The notes: generated by a model from the sequence alone, not told the origin. 64,000 bases of DNA from Seriola aureovittata (GCF_021018895.1 NC_079378.1:11980501-12044500), one strand, 5' to 3'; positions 35,801 through 51,359 are shown, counted from the first letter of the stretch. A program made the numbers and translations.

Positions 35801-38800
35801 TTATACTCATCTTGATTGTGCTCTTGAAAAAGTCAGCGCAGACAAATTTTTCAGATATTTGACAGAAACCATGATGACTTCCTAGCTTTCAATCAATTTT
35901 AATCAATCAAGTGGTTTAGAAACCTACTGGTAACAACACACGGGACACATGGGAACATGAACCCTTGGTCTCTGCAGCCCTGTGCTTTATATGTCCAACC
36001 ATCCAAACCCAATTTCCTCCCACTGACTTCAGTGCAGTATATGGATGCCACAATCCTGGATTGTAAAAGTGTTGCCAATGAATGTAATCAAAGGAAAATT
36101 TACACTGCCTGAAAAACATATTTGGCAAAGTAAATTATTAGCACACCAACATATTTCACAGGTGATAGGGTTAGCCTCAAAGACTGACTGTAAAAGTTGT
36201 TCTTCACCTTAAAAATGTCATGAATTTTAAAACCTCCCTTGTGGTTTAAGTTGAAAAACTACTGTTGACTACTAACAATGTCCCCTGGTAGGAGCAAGTG
36301 GAGCTGTAGCAAAACATATCAAAATGAGAGTTTTTATTGAAATTGTATTTTACAACGGCTAATGGAACATTAAAACAGGAGTTTCCATATTTTTTCATTT
36401 TGTTGAGATAATATATTTTAGATTTTCAATGCCACAAATCAAATTTTTTTTTCTGGTTAATGACTTATTGTTTTGATCATATCGTGTACAATGTCCCCCT
36501 TTTGAGGTAAGAAGGGACTAAATAAATCAAATAAAACAAGACGTCAGAATGTATTTGATTGCACTGTATAACCAATTGTTTGCCCCAAGGTATACTGGCA
36601 GTAGTGGACTGATATTAACTCATTAAAGGTTTACAACTGGAGTCCTTCTCTCTGCCAGCTGGTGCAAATAGTAGCAGAGCAGGCCATTAGCCAGAAAACA
36701 GAACTAATGAAGGGGGAAATTAACAAATACAAACAAATAACACATGTATTTCTGAATTCCCTGCCTGGCTTCTGTTGATATGGCTTTCCTGTTTGCATTT
36801 CGCCTCCTCAGTTCATTATGTGAAGCTATCTGGGTCACACACATCTGCCACCATTGGGGGAAGTCATCAGACCAAAAGAAAAAAAGTACAAGCAATGTGT
36901 TTTGTCAAAGTTGTAGTTTTCCATTAATAATGAGGTGACCTGGATGGACTGTGATTTATTCAGACCTTTCTGCCTCAAAACTGTTTATAGAATTGACCAC
37001 AGCGCAGACGTAGAACAAGTAAATTTATCATTGGGGCTGGGCAGTTAAAAAACATGTACACCATTTCAACTCTGTGTCCCTTCAGAGGACTCCATCTAAA
37101 AAAGGAAGTGGTGACTTTTAGTCTGGCTGTGACATTTCTCCTTCTTTCCATCAATCCCCTTCCTAAATGTGCTCTTCATGAATTCATACAGTATAACACA
37201 CTATCAGGGATGAAGGGCTTTCCAACATAACAATTTCATAACAGTAGGAGCCAGTTCTTCAGACGGCAGCTTGTCAACCGGAATGACATGTTTCGAAGCC
37301 TGGGATCTACAGCTATTTAAATACCCATTGGCTTCCTGGCCCCTCAGGATCCAAGGCCAAGCCTCCATATCCCTTTGCTCATGCCAAAGACTGTCAGTCA
37401 TCACACGCAAATCCGAGACGAGCTGTCTCTGAGCTCCGATGTGTTGATTTATTTTATAACATGCAACGCCATACAATTCTCAAATAGATTTCTACTCTAG
37501 TCCAGTGATGTAGTGTTTTTTTTCCTGTTTCACAGAATATATGATAACATATTCAAGACACAGGAGAGTGAGAGACAGAAAGACAGAGTGTGTTTAAGCT
37601 TTGTTCACAATGTAGGTCTTCATCTGCTTCAGCGGTACTGCGAGTTATTGTTGATACAGACACAGAAATTAAGAAATATGTGAAAAGTGTGAGTGAATGA
37701 CTGAATGTATAAATGAATGTGTTGGCATGTGAGTGGGTGGTTTACAGAATCCATGATGTGCTTCACGTATGAAAGAGATTTGCGAGTTCAGGCATATTTT
37801 AAACAAACAGCTAAAGAGACTGGAAAAGAAATTGGAGAATTAATTGGCAGAGTGTATTAAAATATGGGGAAGCAGTGGAGCAGATTTAGGCCAGTCGGTC
37901 ACATGTACAGTACATTATGGTGTAACACTGTGTACCCTGGAGTGCTCCTGCTTGTAGCAGTGACTAATTTGAGAGCATTAGGGAAACACAGGTCATCACT
38001 GTACTTTGTTTAATTACCAAAGCCCCTGTCCATGATGACTTATAGTGGATAAGCTCAATTTCTCAAGAATAATGTCAGAGCAACAGAAAAGTGAAAGAGA
38101 CAAATTCAGTCATGTCAAGATTCTTGTGATTTAATATTTGTAAAGAATTTGTGCAGTCTGTCTTTAGAGAGGCCGATACCTTGGCAACATGAATGTGGAG
38201 GGAGTCAGAGGGAAGTAAAAATACATATTTTCTGTGATTCAAAACCTGTTATTATGTAAATGTGTCCTCAAGTTAAGGATCTGAATATTTCCTCTAACAC
38301 TGGTCTACCACTGGATTTCATGGATACAGTTATTTCAGTCTTTATTTTGGGATACTATACTACCAGACACACCAAGAGTAATTATGCCATAGATTCAACC
38401 CTCTCTGAACCTACAGTGTGACTACAGGCAGAGGGAAACTATGCAAAAAGGTCTCATTAAAAATGGTTAGTGGCATCCGGGCACTTACAGTAGCTCACAC
38501 TACTGCAGCAGGGAGCCGTCTTTGTTTGAGGAGCTGCTTTGGTGTCAGTATACTGAGGCATGATGTGCCTTCACAACAAACTCTTGTGTCTCTGGCGCTT
38601 TTTCATCATTTGGAATAATTAATTAAAAGGGAGCAATTAATGAATAATGCAGAAAGAAAAAAAAAAAAAGAAAATTCAGGCAATTACTATCTCAAACAGT
38701 GGATTAACTGCCATCGTCTCTAGGGGTGGAGGATGGAAGTCAATATCAATAATCATCTGTCCCATGAAGTCTCAATAAGACAATTATCATCTGCCATTTA

Positions 38801-39405
38801 AAATTAACAACAACATTTCTGATTAAATGTATTAGTTTAGCTACTCATGTATGCATTACTGTATTTTGCATCACATTGATGTTACGATACGATAACGATA
38901 CGATATTATCACTTGTCACTTAATCAACACCTTCATTATCACATATGACTTATTGAATGGTTTACTGTCATTTTGTCTTATGAACACACTTCTACAGGGC
39001 TATAATTTCATAACAAACAGAGCACAGGTAAATATTGCTACATTTTGTTTCCCTTCAAAATAATACAAATTTTAGCTTTGTGTCAGCTTTCCTTTCACAG
39101 ACACATCCATCTTAACGTTGCTTTAATTAAGTAGATAAAATTGCTTTGGAGCGCAGACATATTTGATCTAATTTCCAGTGTAACCTACACAGGCAGACAT
39201 TTATAGATTATGTTAATTTGACACTCACTCTCGATACTTGGGTGTTCTCAGCAGCTCTAATTATATTTGTCTTAATTTGACAAGCTTTAGTTGTAGGTGT
39301 CAATAAAAATGAAAAGCTGCTTTTTTTAGCTTAGTATTTATGATATTCTTGCTCAAAAATAATGTTATTCATGTATGCACTCAACTGAATAAACTGATGA
39401 ATTAA
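35801..39405. other. Single-copy spacer between the duplicated segments
   Basis: 3,605 bp found once. It lacks any gag, protease, RT or integrase frame; the frames 35916-36128, 36704-36895, 37204-37476 and 38418-38618 show no domain. Near 38723-38910 the phrases GGGTGGAGGATGGAAGTCAA, ACAATTATCATCTGCC and GATACGATAACGATACGATA suggest a decayed DNA-transposon repeat. Confidence 0.5.
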
Positions 39406-40266
39406 ATGATACTATAAATATATACTGCATTTTCCTACTCTTTATCCAGTCTTTGCTTAATCACGTTAATGTTGTGTAAGGTTTGGAAAAATCTTCTATT
39501 TCCTTCCACCAGATTTAAAATGCCTTAGTAGACAAGCATCAGCTATTTTACTATGCTACATAAATCAAAGAAGTGAAGTTCACAGTTGGAGAGACTTAAT
39601 ATTTTAAGACTAGTGTAAAGGACTTGTTAGATGAGGCAAAATAAGTAAGAAAAAAAGTTGATGAGTTCAACAAAGTAAGAAAATCTTACTGCCTAAGATT
39701 ACTACAAATCTTGCTGACACCGGTTAAAACCTAATTGGCAGTACTCCGCCTCATGAACCATATTTTACATGAGATGTAAAGTCAAATGTGTAATTTAGTT
39801 GCAAATCAATTTGGATTCCTGGTGGGAAGCCTCTTATCCTACTAAATGAGTGGATGTGCTAACAGTTGTAGCTAAAGGAAAGCACAGTAACAACACTGCA
39901 GAAGTAGTCTATGTATTCTAACCTCATTAGAAATGACAGACACAGGTGTATAACACACACACACGTACAAACACACGCACGCACACACATACACACACAC
40001 ACACACACACACGCACTCGCACAAACGCACACAAACACAGGGCTGAGATCAAGAGGTGGTAATACGGTCCATGCCAGGAAACAGGTGTTTCAGTACAGGG
40101 AAGGTTAAATCAGGACAATTCAGAGTCCACCAACAGGTGACCACATGTACAGTATTACAATTGCCCCTTTAATCACCCACTGACACAACAGTTATTCAGC
40201 CTCAATACAGCCATCATACATTCTACTTTTATTTCTGCGCACTCTCATAGAAACAATCACCGGCTT
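39406..40266 (+). repeat. Copy 2 of the near-identical 0.86-kb direct duplication
   Basis: 861 bp in the same orientation as copy 1. The 6-bp length difference lies in the CA-rich microsatellite, where this copy has a longer pure CA stretch including CACATACACAC (about 39951-40039). The left junction is GAATTAA|ATGATAC and the right junction is CGGCTT|CACTTC. Confidence 0.95.
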
Positions 40267-41959
40267 CACTTCAGCAATGTATTTCCTGTAAGTGCTCTGT
40301 TTCCGATGTATGCAAGAAGAGGAGTTTGCTAGCAGGGGCAGAGAAAGCCAACATGGCTAGCATGACTAAAGAGACTGGCGAGCTTTGAGAACAGAAATAA
40401 AGAAAACGGTGTCATTGTAAGTAATCTCTGCATGGAAGGTTCAGTTCAACAATGCTGTAGAAATTATGGGTTAATCAGTATTGTAACCCATATGATTAAT
40501 TCATTGTTAACTGTTGTATATAACATTTGATATAAAAATGAAACATCTGTGTGATGCCATATGAGGTGAAAAATGACAAAAGCAGGTTATTCATGCAAAG
40601 CTGGAGCCTTCTGTCTCTTCTGGACTGAATCCAAAAGGACAAAAGAAAACTGATTTGTTTCATATGAGGAACGCAGACAAAAGCTCCTTAGAAAACAGAT
40701 GGGACCAATGATTGAGGATTACAACTGCCCTGGGTAAGACCTGCATATCAACCTGTTTGTGTTTTTAGCCATCCCTATCATGGGTCATTTATTAACTGCT
40801 CCTCAGGTAGCTGTCTGTAAAACTTGTAGGATCATCTCACCCTTGAATTGCTTGATTCTGGGTTTGCATTTTAATGCCCGGTGAAAGATTATATGCAGTC
40901 TGAGAGGCTTATCTGACCTGACAAGAAGAAGAAGAAGGAAAAAAAAGGAGAAATCTTAGGCTCTGTAAAAATACTGCCAGCTTTGATCTAGCAAAAATAC
41001 TCTCTATATCCTTCAAAAACTCATACTGGTTCAACATAACTTGTTGCAGAGTTAGAGAAGTTGACTGAACTCACTTCACTAACGTTTCCTTACACTACTG
41101 TACTGTAACACTGTAGGATAAATAGACTGGTTCTCAGACTACCTTTGCCTTCTCAAGAACATGTGTTGACATTAAGTAACCAAACCTAATGCTTTCTGCC
41201 ATCAAACAAATGGAAAAGTCAGTCGCTGCTGACAGCTTCCAGAACCTCAACGTGGTTTTACCAAGCCTTTAAAGACTCCACTTCTATTTTAGCTCACTGA
41301 CTACAAATAATGTATGTTCCATAGCACCTCCAACCATTTTTCAACAGTTCTAGACTGAGAGACTTTTTCGATTATCCAGTTGTCCAGTTATACTGCTGTA
41401 AGCAGAGATTGTATGAAAACTCACAGTTGATCCATTCAAAGACACTGACAAACTGGCAACTGAAGAACCAAACACAAAAGACAAAGTACAACACAGTTTG
41501 CTGTTCTGCAGTAAACCCCAAGGTCTCTGATTCCAAAATGTCCCTTAATGCACCAACAAGGACAGTTTGTTTACAGCAGAATCGGGGACTGGACTTTTAA
41601 AGACCAGTTGCAATTTTAAAATTTTCAGCACCTCATTACAGCTCGAACCCCATTAACTGAGGGAGGGTACACTCACGTCTGGTTAAAATGTATTACAAGG
41701 GGGTCATATGATGTACTGCTGTGATGATAAGCAGCATTAGTGGAGTGGATTTGAAGCCTGAAAACCCCTTGGTTTTTATAAAAATACTGATCTAACTGAC
41801 CTAAAGTGGCTGAAGAACAAAGTTTATAACAAAAACAAAGCTGCTGGTGCAATTATCCAGTCTGGCTGGGAAAATCTAGGCAGGAGAGCGAATGAGAAAC
41901 AAGATTGTGAAGAGGTTTTTCAGTTCAAATTCCCTGGACAGAGCAGGAAAAATTGGTTG
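40267..41959. other. No gene seen
   Basis: Unique-looking sequence; the frame 41409-41600 has no recognisable feature. Confidence 0.45.
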
Positions 41960-42130
41960 GTTGCAGGACATAATGAGTAATACTCCCCCACCTTTCTTTG
42001 ACCAGTGCTGTCAAGGTGTCCTTGTACAAGGCGCTTAACCACCCACCTGTTCCACTGGAGCTGTTTAGTGGATTCCACTGAGATTGTACCGAGCATTTCC
42101 CGAGGGGGCGTATAATGATAAATAAAGGTT
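41960..42130 (+). repeat. SINE-like body and tail fragment
   Basis: GTGCTGTCAAGGTGTCCTTG, TACAAGGCGCTTAACC and CCACCTGTTCCACTGGAGCT followed by CTGTTTAGTGG and a closing AATAAAGG correspond to the common fish sequence GCCATTGAAGGTGCCCTTGAGCAAGGCACTTAACCCCCAACTGCTCC. It is probably the 3' part of the same SINE-like family as 27780-27905, in plus orientation. Confidence 0.6.
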
Positions 42131-45100
42131 AGAAAGAAAAATTATCCACGTTCAAAAGGGCACAAAGTCCAAGAGGAGTGAGCTTTTAATGATGCAGAAA
42201 TTACATTAACAGTGCATCCTCCCTTTTCTGTGTGTCTACACAATCACTCCATATTAATGTCTACTTAACCAAATTGTTAAATGTTTGATAAAAATGTCAT
42301 ATTCAGTGTTAAGACAATCTTTCAGACACATAATCAAGGATCCATCTGAATTACAAAGGTACACAATCTATTCTTAAACTACACTACACAACAAAATGTT
42401 ATAGTTTCCTCTAACGACTTCAGTGGACAAAATAAAACTGACTTTTAATAAGTGTGTAGTCAAAATAAAATATTTAAACTGTGTTTATAGTTTTCAGGAC
42501 TTGCGTCATATGAGAGACATGATAAATCAGCTTTTGTTTGTTTGCTTTCCATGGAGTGCCACTTTACCAGATGAAAGACTGAAGATGGTAGAAATAGGAC
42601 TTCAAAAAACACACATACACACACACACACACACGTAAACACCATTCAGAGCGTTCTCTTTTTATCTGTCTCCCTCCTTCCTCTAATTTCTATTCCTAAA
42701 ACGTGTGTGATTTCTTTCTCCTTGGAGTGCTGCAGTGCTCCTCCATGATTGGGCATATACCTGCAACTGCTGCTGCAGCCACTTCATGATTTAATCAGGA
42801 TGAAACACACTTTGACTTTGTCATTGTTTCTCTGTGTGATCCCCTCCTGCTGCTTTCCTGCCCGTGTCTCCCTCCTTGATTCCTTCCTCCACTCCTCTCC
42901 CTCCCTCCCTCCCTTTACCATTTTTTCATCCTGTTGCCCCTTCCCAAAATTCCATCTGTGTGCTTTAGTATCAAGGCTTTTGGCAGAACCGTTCTCAGTA
43001 GCTTGTTGTAAATAATTCAAGTCACTCACATATGCATCACTGTACACAAGCACACACAAAGACACAGATGCAAAAGGTTGTACGCGTGCACACCTCACAT
43101 GCAGATACACCGACAGACACACACACACACTCATGTACACTGCTCTAACCCTTGAGGGAATCACACAGATGTCTGGGCACCTGGTGATCCACTCTAAATG
43201 CTGCCAGTTGTCATGCCCAAGATCTAATTTACAGCCCAGGTAAACAGTTTCAGTCTCACTTTGTTGGGGAAACTGACATCAATCTTGTGTTAATTGCTTG
43301 TTCTTTCCTCAAGAATTCCAGCGTTATATCGAGTGACTGCTGGTGTTCTGGGCTCAAACACAACAGTGTGACTCTGAAGCCCGAAATATTACTCCATGTA
43401 TAATGATAACTCTCAGACTACTGGTCTATCATGGCAGAAACCCTCCCTCCAGAAATGAAAAGATGTCTGTCTGAATAATGATGTGAAGAAAAATGCCAAT
43501 GCGATTTCCTCATTTTCTCAATAAAAATGAGAACCTGCTCCAGCTATAAAACTGAAACATAGGTTATTTTAAATAGTATGCGAGTATAAACATTTGACGT
43601 CTTTTAAATTACAATTGACCACTGCTCCTTTTTCTTCAATCAAGTGCTTGTTTCTTTCTTTCTGGACAATTTTTTTTATTTTTTATTTTCCTCCTCAATT
43701 GATTAAAGAAAAGGATGATAGTTATCATGTTGGTCGACAACAAATTGGCAACTTTAGAAATGGCATCTACTCTTGAAAGAAAATTAAATAAAACTTGTTT
43801 CATTCACATCAGTCAGCTTTTGAGACAAATGGCCTTTTCTCCTCTATGGCAAGAAACTTTCAGCTATACACAATTGGACACTTTTAGATACACCTCATAT
43901 AAAACATTAAGTACTGAATTATAACAGGGAATATAAAGCAAGCTGTATAAGTGATGAGTCCCAAAACGTAAATGTGTCCTTATTTGAGTAAACTCTGTAT
44001 ACCTGCTATGACTTAACTAGTGTAATCCACACTTGTGTGGACAGCCATGCACTTTATAAGTAGGCCATCAGCATCACATGTTCTTCTACAGTGCAAGAAT
44101 CTAAATTTTAAATGTGGCATTGTGATTGATGAGCAGTATTCATGAATGCAAGGCTTCCCTCTTAAATTACCATATAATTGCCATGAATATATGCAGATTG
44201 ATCTGGCCGAGAATTGCAGATCTAACGTCTTCCAAGGAAACATTAATACTAAATGTCATCAAATGGTGCTTTCAAGCTCATTTTCCATGCACAATTCAGG
44301 CTTAAGATTGTCAGCTATTAAAGGCAAGGGGGTACCTTTTGGCCCAGGAGGAACATACCAATAGTGGTAACTCTGAAAAGATGGCAGTGATGATTAGAGA
44401 CTGTCCTGACTCCCATATGAAATATTTTGGAATAATTTCTTTGACAGGTTAATGGTTTTCTTACACAGCCGTCTGTAGAACATAATCAGTGTCCACTCGT
44501 AGTCACAGTCATAAATGACTCGAGGGAAACCACGAGATTGTGAATTACTTTAAGGGAAAGATTGAAAAAAACTGTATTATATTATTATATATTATACTCT
44601 GTATTATTTTAACAAGAATTATATAACCTGAATCAAATTTTGTTCCATTTTTGTCTAACGTTTTAGAACAAAAGTTCTTATTAGCGCAGCTTACGGTGAA
44701 AGAAACATTTGAAAAAAGGTCGTACAAGCAACCATAAATGCAAAAACCTGAGTCTGTGATCACAGAGTGATGAACTAATGAAGAAGCAAAAAAAGTGCAA
44801 AGTAAAGGAATTCATCTGTTAAGAGTAAATAGAGTTTGAAGGGAAGAGGAGATAATGTGTAGTTCAGGGGTTTGATGGGAATGTGAGCTGCTTTTTGAAA
44901 AGTTTTCTGCCATCAGTGGAGTATAGGGTGTGACCCTGCAGTTTCCCTTGAATTAGAAGGTCACTTCACCGTTGGCGACCGGGTGGCGTGACAGCAGGCC
45001 TTTGTACTGATGGGAAGACTACGCTGCCAGTGGTGACAGACCTAAAATTAGAGGGTGGCAACACATTACCAATAACCATTAGCAGGAAAGGCTATTTACT

Positions 45101-46108
45101 TTTACAGACTGACTTAAAGGGCACATTTTATTGGCTGATTTGAACACTGTATGGTAACTCTTTTATTTTGATTCACTTAGGAAGGTGAAAGTAATGCCAT
45201 GTGAACTTGGATGAAACCAAATGACTATACTGAGTCACCATAAACTCCAACTAACTACAGGTGAGAAATCCACTGCACAAAAAGGCAAGCATAACAACAT
45301 GAACTCAGGCCAAACTTATAGTTAAGAAGAAGTGCCAACATTTCAAAGCACAGTCAAATGAGATTCAGCTTTTCTTTTTCAGCCATTACAGAAAAGAGCT
45401 TGTACTAGTTCATCATGGTGGACTATGGTTACGTTTGGAATCAGAGTCTTGCCAGTGATACAGATGGTTTATATGTCGTTCCCTGCAAGACAAACAAATG
45501 CGTGTACTTTGAGAAAGACAAAGTGAATTTGACTTGTCACAGCTGTCATCCTTCTTTGAATTCAGCCAACATTAGATAAAAAAGAATACATTTGCAAAAG
45601 TAGCTTCACTTTTAAAACATCAAACTCCAGAAGAAATGTGACTGTACAAGTAACATTAAACCTTGTACTCTGTCACTGTATAATGACTTTCCTCAAACAG
45701 TAATTATTATGAAAGTCTTTCAAATGTCACATTGGTACACTCTGGAAAATCAGAACTGTAGAAAGTGAGGCTGGAAGGATGATGAGTGCATACTCAACTT
45801 TAAAGTAATATCTTTAATATAAAAGTGAGTCATTTTCATTAATGAACAACAACGTGATCAAGCAAAACCGGCACAATGACAATGAAATAGGACAAGACGG
45901 CCAAGTGAACACACAAAAACACGCCTACACACACCTGAACCACACAGAAACAAAGGCTTAGAACATCAAAGACAAGTCCCAGTGTTTTCATCATGTGGAG
46001 AGCCAGCTACTATCCTATAACACCACCACTATTCTTTGTTCATTGAAAGCACAGAATTGAGATGGGGAAAGAAACTGGGAGGAATATTAAGACAGTATCC
46101 TTCAAAAA
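42131..46108. other. No gene seen; minor simple repeats
   Basis: Contains a (CA)n at 42609-42634 and a C/T-rich stretch at 42830-42920 with (CTCC)n. Frames such as 42784-43164, 44013-44243 and 44545-44763 are unrecognised. A G/C-richer patch at 44930-45060 could be conserved non-coding sequence but cannot be tested here. Confidence 0.4.

Positions 46109-46163
<55 letters not shown>
46109..46163. repeat. Compound (CT)11-(AT)16 microsatellite
   Basis: A CT run (46109-46131) passes directly into an AT run (46132-46163). Confidence 0.95.
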
Positions 46164-46167
<4 letters not shown>

Positions 46168-47610
46168 CTGACCAGAGATGTAATCCTCCCACAGCTTTGT
46201 CTTGTTGCTACTTCCTCCTTGTCTGAATAAATAGTATCACTTCACTATCAATAAAAACACTTATCAAAATCAAATGAAACTGTATTGGTAAAACGGGACA
46301 AACACAAAACCACTGTTCACTGTGAGCATGAAAATGGAGAAGCAATCACCACTAAAAACAAGACAATTCAACCCATGACCTTAAAATGATATGGGGTGAA
46401 TGTGATATGGTGTGCCGGCATTTGCAACTTCTGTCTAGAATTAGCTAAAATGCAGTCTGTTGAACCGAGTCTGTGCTGTAGGTTTCAACTGCTGACAAAA
46501 TAACCATGGTTTTGTTTGTAAAAATTATAATCCTTAAGTATTTTTTATTAAATGAAACCCTGCTTTTGCTATTTCAGCAATTGCCAATCAATGTATTTAC
46601 ATTCTATAATTATCTCTACATAGTAGTTATCATTTTTAATTGTAGAGTTCACCCTGTTTGTGTGGGACTCTAATTACATAAGCATGCGCAGGAAACAATA
46701 TACCTCAACATTTCCAGCCATAATTGTATCTAATTGCATCTTGCTTATTGATTGCTTTATATTATACAAAGATAAATATAGAATTCTAAGTCACAAATAC
46801 ACTTGACATGACTTGACCAATGAGAACAACTGTCAGAAATTAGTTGGCTGACTTTACAATACAACCAAATAAAGCAAAAGAATATAGTTAAATCTGAAGA
46901 AAGATTACTATGTAGTTTACTTTCTGCTATAAAACACACAAACTGGTTAATAAATTGTGACTCAGAGTAGTTCAGCTGGATCAATATAAAAAGCACATCA
47001 ATGTATATAAACTTTATATACTGTCCTTATATCTTGTCTTTGCTTCATACTGTATATACAGTGTAACAAAATCTTAAAATTGTAATGCCATTGATTTCAA
47101 AAAGGGGAAAATAAAACTGTTCCTGTATCTCCTTCACTGACCATGGGCTGCTGGCCAAACAGAAACACGAATCACTCCAACGCATACAATAGTCCTTTGG
47201 GAAACAGACACGTACACAAACATACACACAGAGTATCTGGAAAAAAGCAACAACCCTTTGGAAAACATGCATACAGAAATAAGCATTCTCTCTCGTGCAC
47301 ACACATACAAAGCAGAGACTATCCAGAAGAACACTTTCCAAATATTGTCCCAGTACTCTATCAGCTTGCCAGCGGGTGTTTCATGATGAACAGTGTTTGC
47401 CTAGTCGGAGGCCATCATCAGCTACCTGGGGAAGAGTTCAGAGCTCTGAGAGGCTGCGTCCTGAAGTCCCACCTGCTCTTTGGGAAGGAACGTCCTCAGG
47501 CGGAAATCACCACTGCCTTCTCTTCCACCCAAGCGGAAATCTATTCATCAGCTGCTGTAATGAGCTCACAGCACTGCCTTGCCTACTGTACATGTAGACC
47601 AATGTGCACC
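46164..47610. other. No gene seen
   Basis: AT-rich to 47100, then somewhat G/C-richer. The plus frames 47143-47679 and 47295-47597 are open mainly through CA-rich and composition effects and show no domain. Confidence 0.4.
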
Positions 47611-47623
47611 CGCACGCACGCGC

Positions 47624-47658
<35 letters not shown>

Positions 47659-47668
47659 CACACACACA
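47611..47668. repeat. (CG/CA)n then (CA)23 microsatellite
   Basis: Starts CGCACGCACGCGCA and continues as CA with one A interruption at 47643. Alternating purine-pyrimidine throughout most of its length. Confidence 0.9.
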
Positions 47669-50098
47669 GGTTTGGGTAGGTATGCATTCACACCAACGAG
47701 CACTGAAGAGACACTACGGCACAGGACAGGACTAAATCCACAGTTAGCCTGCATTCAAGTCTAATCCATTCATTTCCTACACAGCAAAGCAATTAGGGAA
47801 AATTTTCCACTGGGTGAACATTCAACATGTTTTGTTTTTTTTGGTATTTTCTTGCAGTCAGCAGCCACACTGATTTCCACGTTTCCCTGTTTCCTCAAGA
47901 GATTTTGTTTCATGGTACAGAAAAATTAAGCAAACCGTTTGGACAAGCTATTTTGGGCTAAATATTGCACTTCAAAAACCGTTCCAAATGAGTGTGATAT
48001 TGTGTGTGCATTTTGATTTAAAATCTAGTATGACTTGCTTTGAGTATGAGCTGGATTATGCAAGACAATGAGGCAGTTTTACAATGTTTTCAGTGTTGGA
48101 TCAGGCTGCAATCTTGTTGTAAGCAAACAGGAATAAACATAACATAAAAACACACATATACTTTACTCTGCTGTTGCTTTTCTGTTTTCTATTTCACAAC
48201 AATTTAAGAGTATTAGGCACAAAAAACATACACAGTGAAAACACTGTAGACACCTTCAGGGTCTTTTTATATTTGGCCTCATAAAACTTGACAGACAGCT
48301 GTGTGTATTTATGCAACAGTAAAACTGTGTGCACCTTTAACAACACAATGAAAAAGATGAGTGTAATGAAAAATCAAAGGAATGTCATAAGAAATACTCT
48401 AGTTTTATGACCAGGGCTGTCTCAATGGACTCCTCTAAACTTGCATCTCATTCAGAGAGCTTGGTGGTAGAGTTCGAGACTAAAGATTAATTTGAAGCAG
48501 AAACCTAAATTTGCAAAGGAAGGATACTTTTTAATGAAGATGGTCTGTACAGGATGTGGGAGGACATAAAGAGATCATTAGGGAGATCTAAGGCAATCAA
48601 ACAGACAGATAAATAAGGAATCGATAGATGGTTTGATCAAAGAAAGAAAGATAGAGGTGAAACCTCAGGTAAAGAAAGACTGCTCAGAAAGTACAATAAA
48701 GAAGGGGCCTTAGGAAAAAGTCATGAACAAGATAACAATCGTCTAGAGACTTCATATTATTCAGTCTGGACATTGGGCACCAAAGAGTGTCCCTTCATGC
48801 TGTGAGACCTGAAGTCACTATCCTCACATAGGTTTCTTGTGTCAAGCGGGGCTCCACATGTGGTGCTGAGGGCTTTTGAGGAGTAGGTCACATCCCCCTT
48901 TGCAGTGGGACTCCTCAATCCCCTTCCCAGGGAGGGAACAGACGGATAGAGTAGCCCAGAATGGCTGATGGTGAGAGGTTATTCTCTGTATGGAGCGGTA
49001 ACTGGGCCTCAAGGGCCCTAACATTTTTGAGAGAAAATAGTATATCAATAGTATTTTAAATGTTGGATTTTGTGTGCTATGTTTAGATTGTTTTCAAAGA
49101 GTTTTCCCAGAGACAGTGCCATAAAAAATATAAAAGATTACAAAAAGTAGACAGTGTTTACCACAATTTTTTTTCTTCTGTATTTGATACGCATGGTAAA
49201 CCCTCCACAGGGGTCTTGAATGACAGGCCGCACAGAGGCTGAATTAAATATAAACCCTGTGTCTCGGGACTCCTGCAGGGATAGACTGAACAAGATTAGG
49301 CTGACGATACAAGTGTTGGCCTAATTTAAGACCACAAAGTGGAGAACTACGCACTGCAAAGTGCTTAAAGTCAAGTTAATGTGATCAATTCTTGATTTAT
49401 CTTACACCCACCACAATTTTTTTTCTTTTCTATCTTTAATTTGGAGTGCCTTTAGAAGGTCCTTACGTTGCAGAGCTTAAATGCAATCTATTTGATCTAC
49501 ACTGGAGAAACGGGTCCGATTTCTTTGGTGTGTCTTAAATGGTCTGCACACTTACTCTCTTGCTCTTTTTTCTATTCCTTCTATCGTCCTCTTGTGGCTT
49601 TGATAAATCGGCATTATAAATGAAATGTTTCATACAATAATTTGCCATTTCAGAGGGGAAATTAACATTCCTTACATAATGACAAGCTTGGCCTTTTGCA
49701 ATAATTGAGGCTTCAGGGAGGGTAATGGCAGAGTAAGAAAATGTGAGGAAGTCCCCATAGATGTTCCGTAACAGCATTTAGTCTTAGACCATTTTCACAT
49801 TCAAGTGAAACATATATAAACAATTATGGTTCCAGTATAATATGAGAATTTTGAATTGTGAATTGAAAGTTGGGTGGCTGTTAAGTCACTTTGTCTTCGC
49901 TATGGAATCTTTAAATGTATGCCATCCTTTGTTATACATTTGTCACAGAGCTGTCAGTCAACTGCCTCTCAGGCAAGCCTTTCCCCTGAACTACATCTGT
50001 ATCTCAATTAGGTTGAATACGGCACATTTCTGGCTAAAGGACAGATTCCAATTGCAGCCTATGTAGTCCACAGTTTGGATCTGCATATGGACAGTCGC
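47669..50098. other. No gene seen
   Basis: Frames 48842-49048, 49535-49777 and 49842-50066 have no recognisable domain. AT-rich with no repeat I can name. Confidence 0.4.
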
Positions 50099-51139
<1,041 letters not shown>

Positions 51140-51295
51140 TATGTTTCATTTTAAATGGATAAAATTGCCATTTTTGCTGATCTATCTAGACTCAATAACC
51201 CATAATCACAAGGTGAAACTTTTTCCAAATTTATCAAAAATCAAACAAAAAAATTGTGCAAAAAGTGAAAGGGTCTGAATACTTTCTGTCTGAGT
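51140..51295 (+). mobile_element. Terminal fragment of a second Tc1-like element
   Basis: CAATAACCCATAATCACAAG, TTTTTCCAAATTTATCAAAA and the closing AAAGGGTCTGAATACTTTCT follow the well-known fish Tc1 3' end (ACCCCATAATGACAAAG...GCAAATTTATTAAAAA...GGGTCTGAATACTTTC). No transposase frame or opposite end was found, so it is a solo end. Confidence 0.7.
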
Positions 51296-51359
51296 TATCC
51301 AGGAACAGATGTGTCCACTGGGCCATTGGGACAACATCGTGTATCACATTGAATATTTA

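Noticed and set aside
34946..40266. The direct duplication as a pair of LTRs of a retroelement
   Set aside because: The spacer has no gag-pol frame, no primer-binding site is evident after copy 1, the units do not have clear TG...CA ends, and no polypurine tract is evident before copy 2.
47143..47679. 178-codon plus-strand open frame, the longest in the window
   Set aside because: The C-terminus is a CA-repeat Thr-His run, and the rest has no recognisable domain or homologue I can name.
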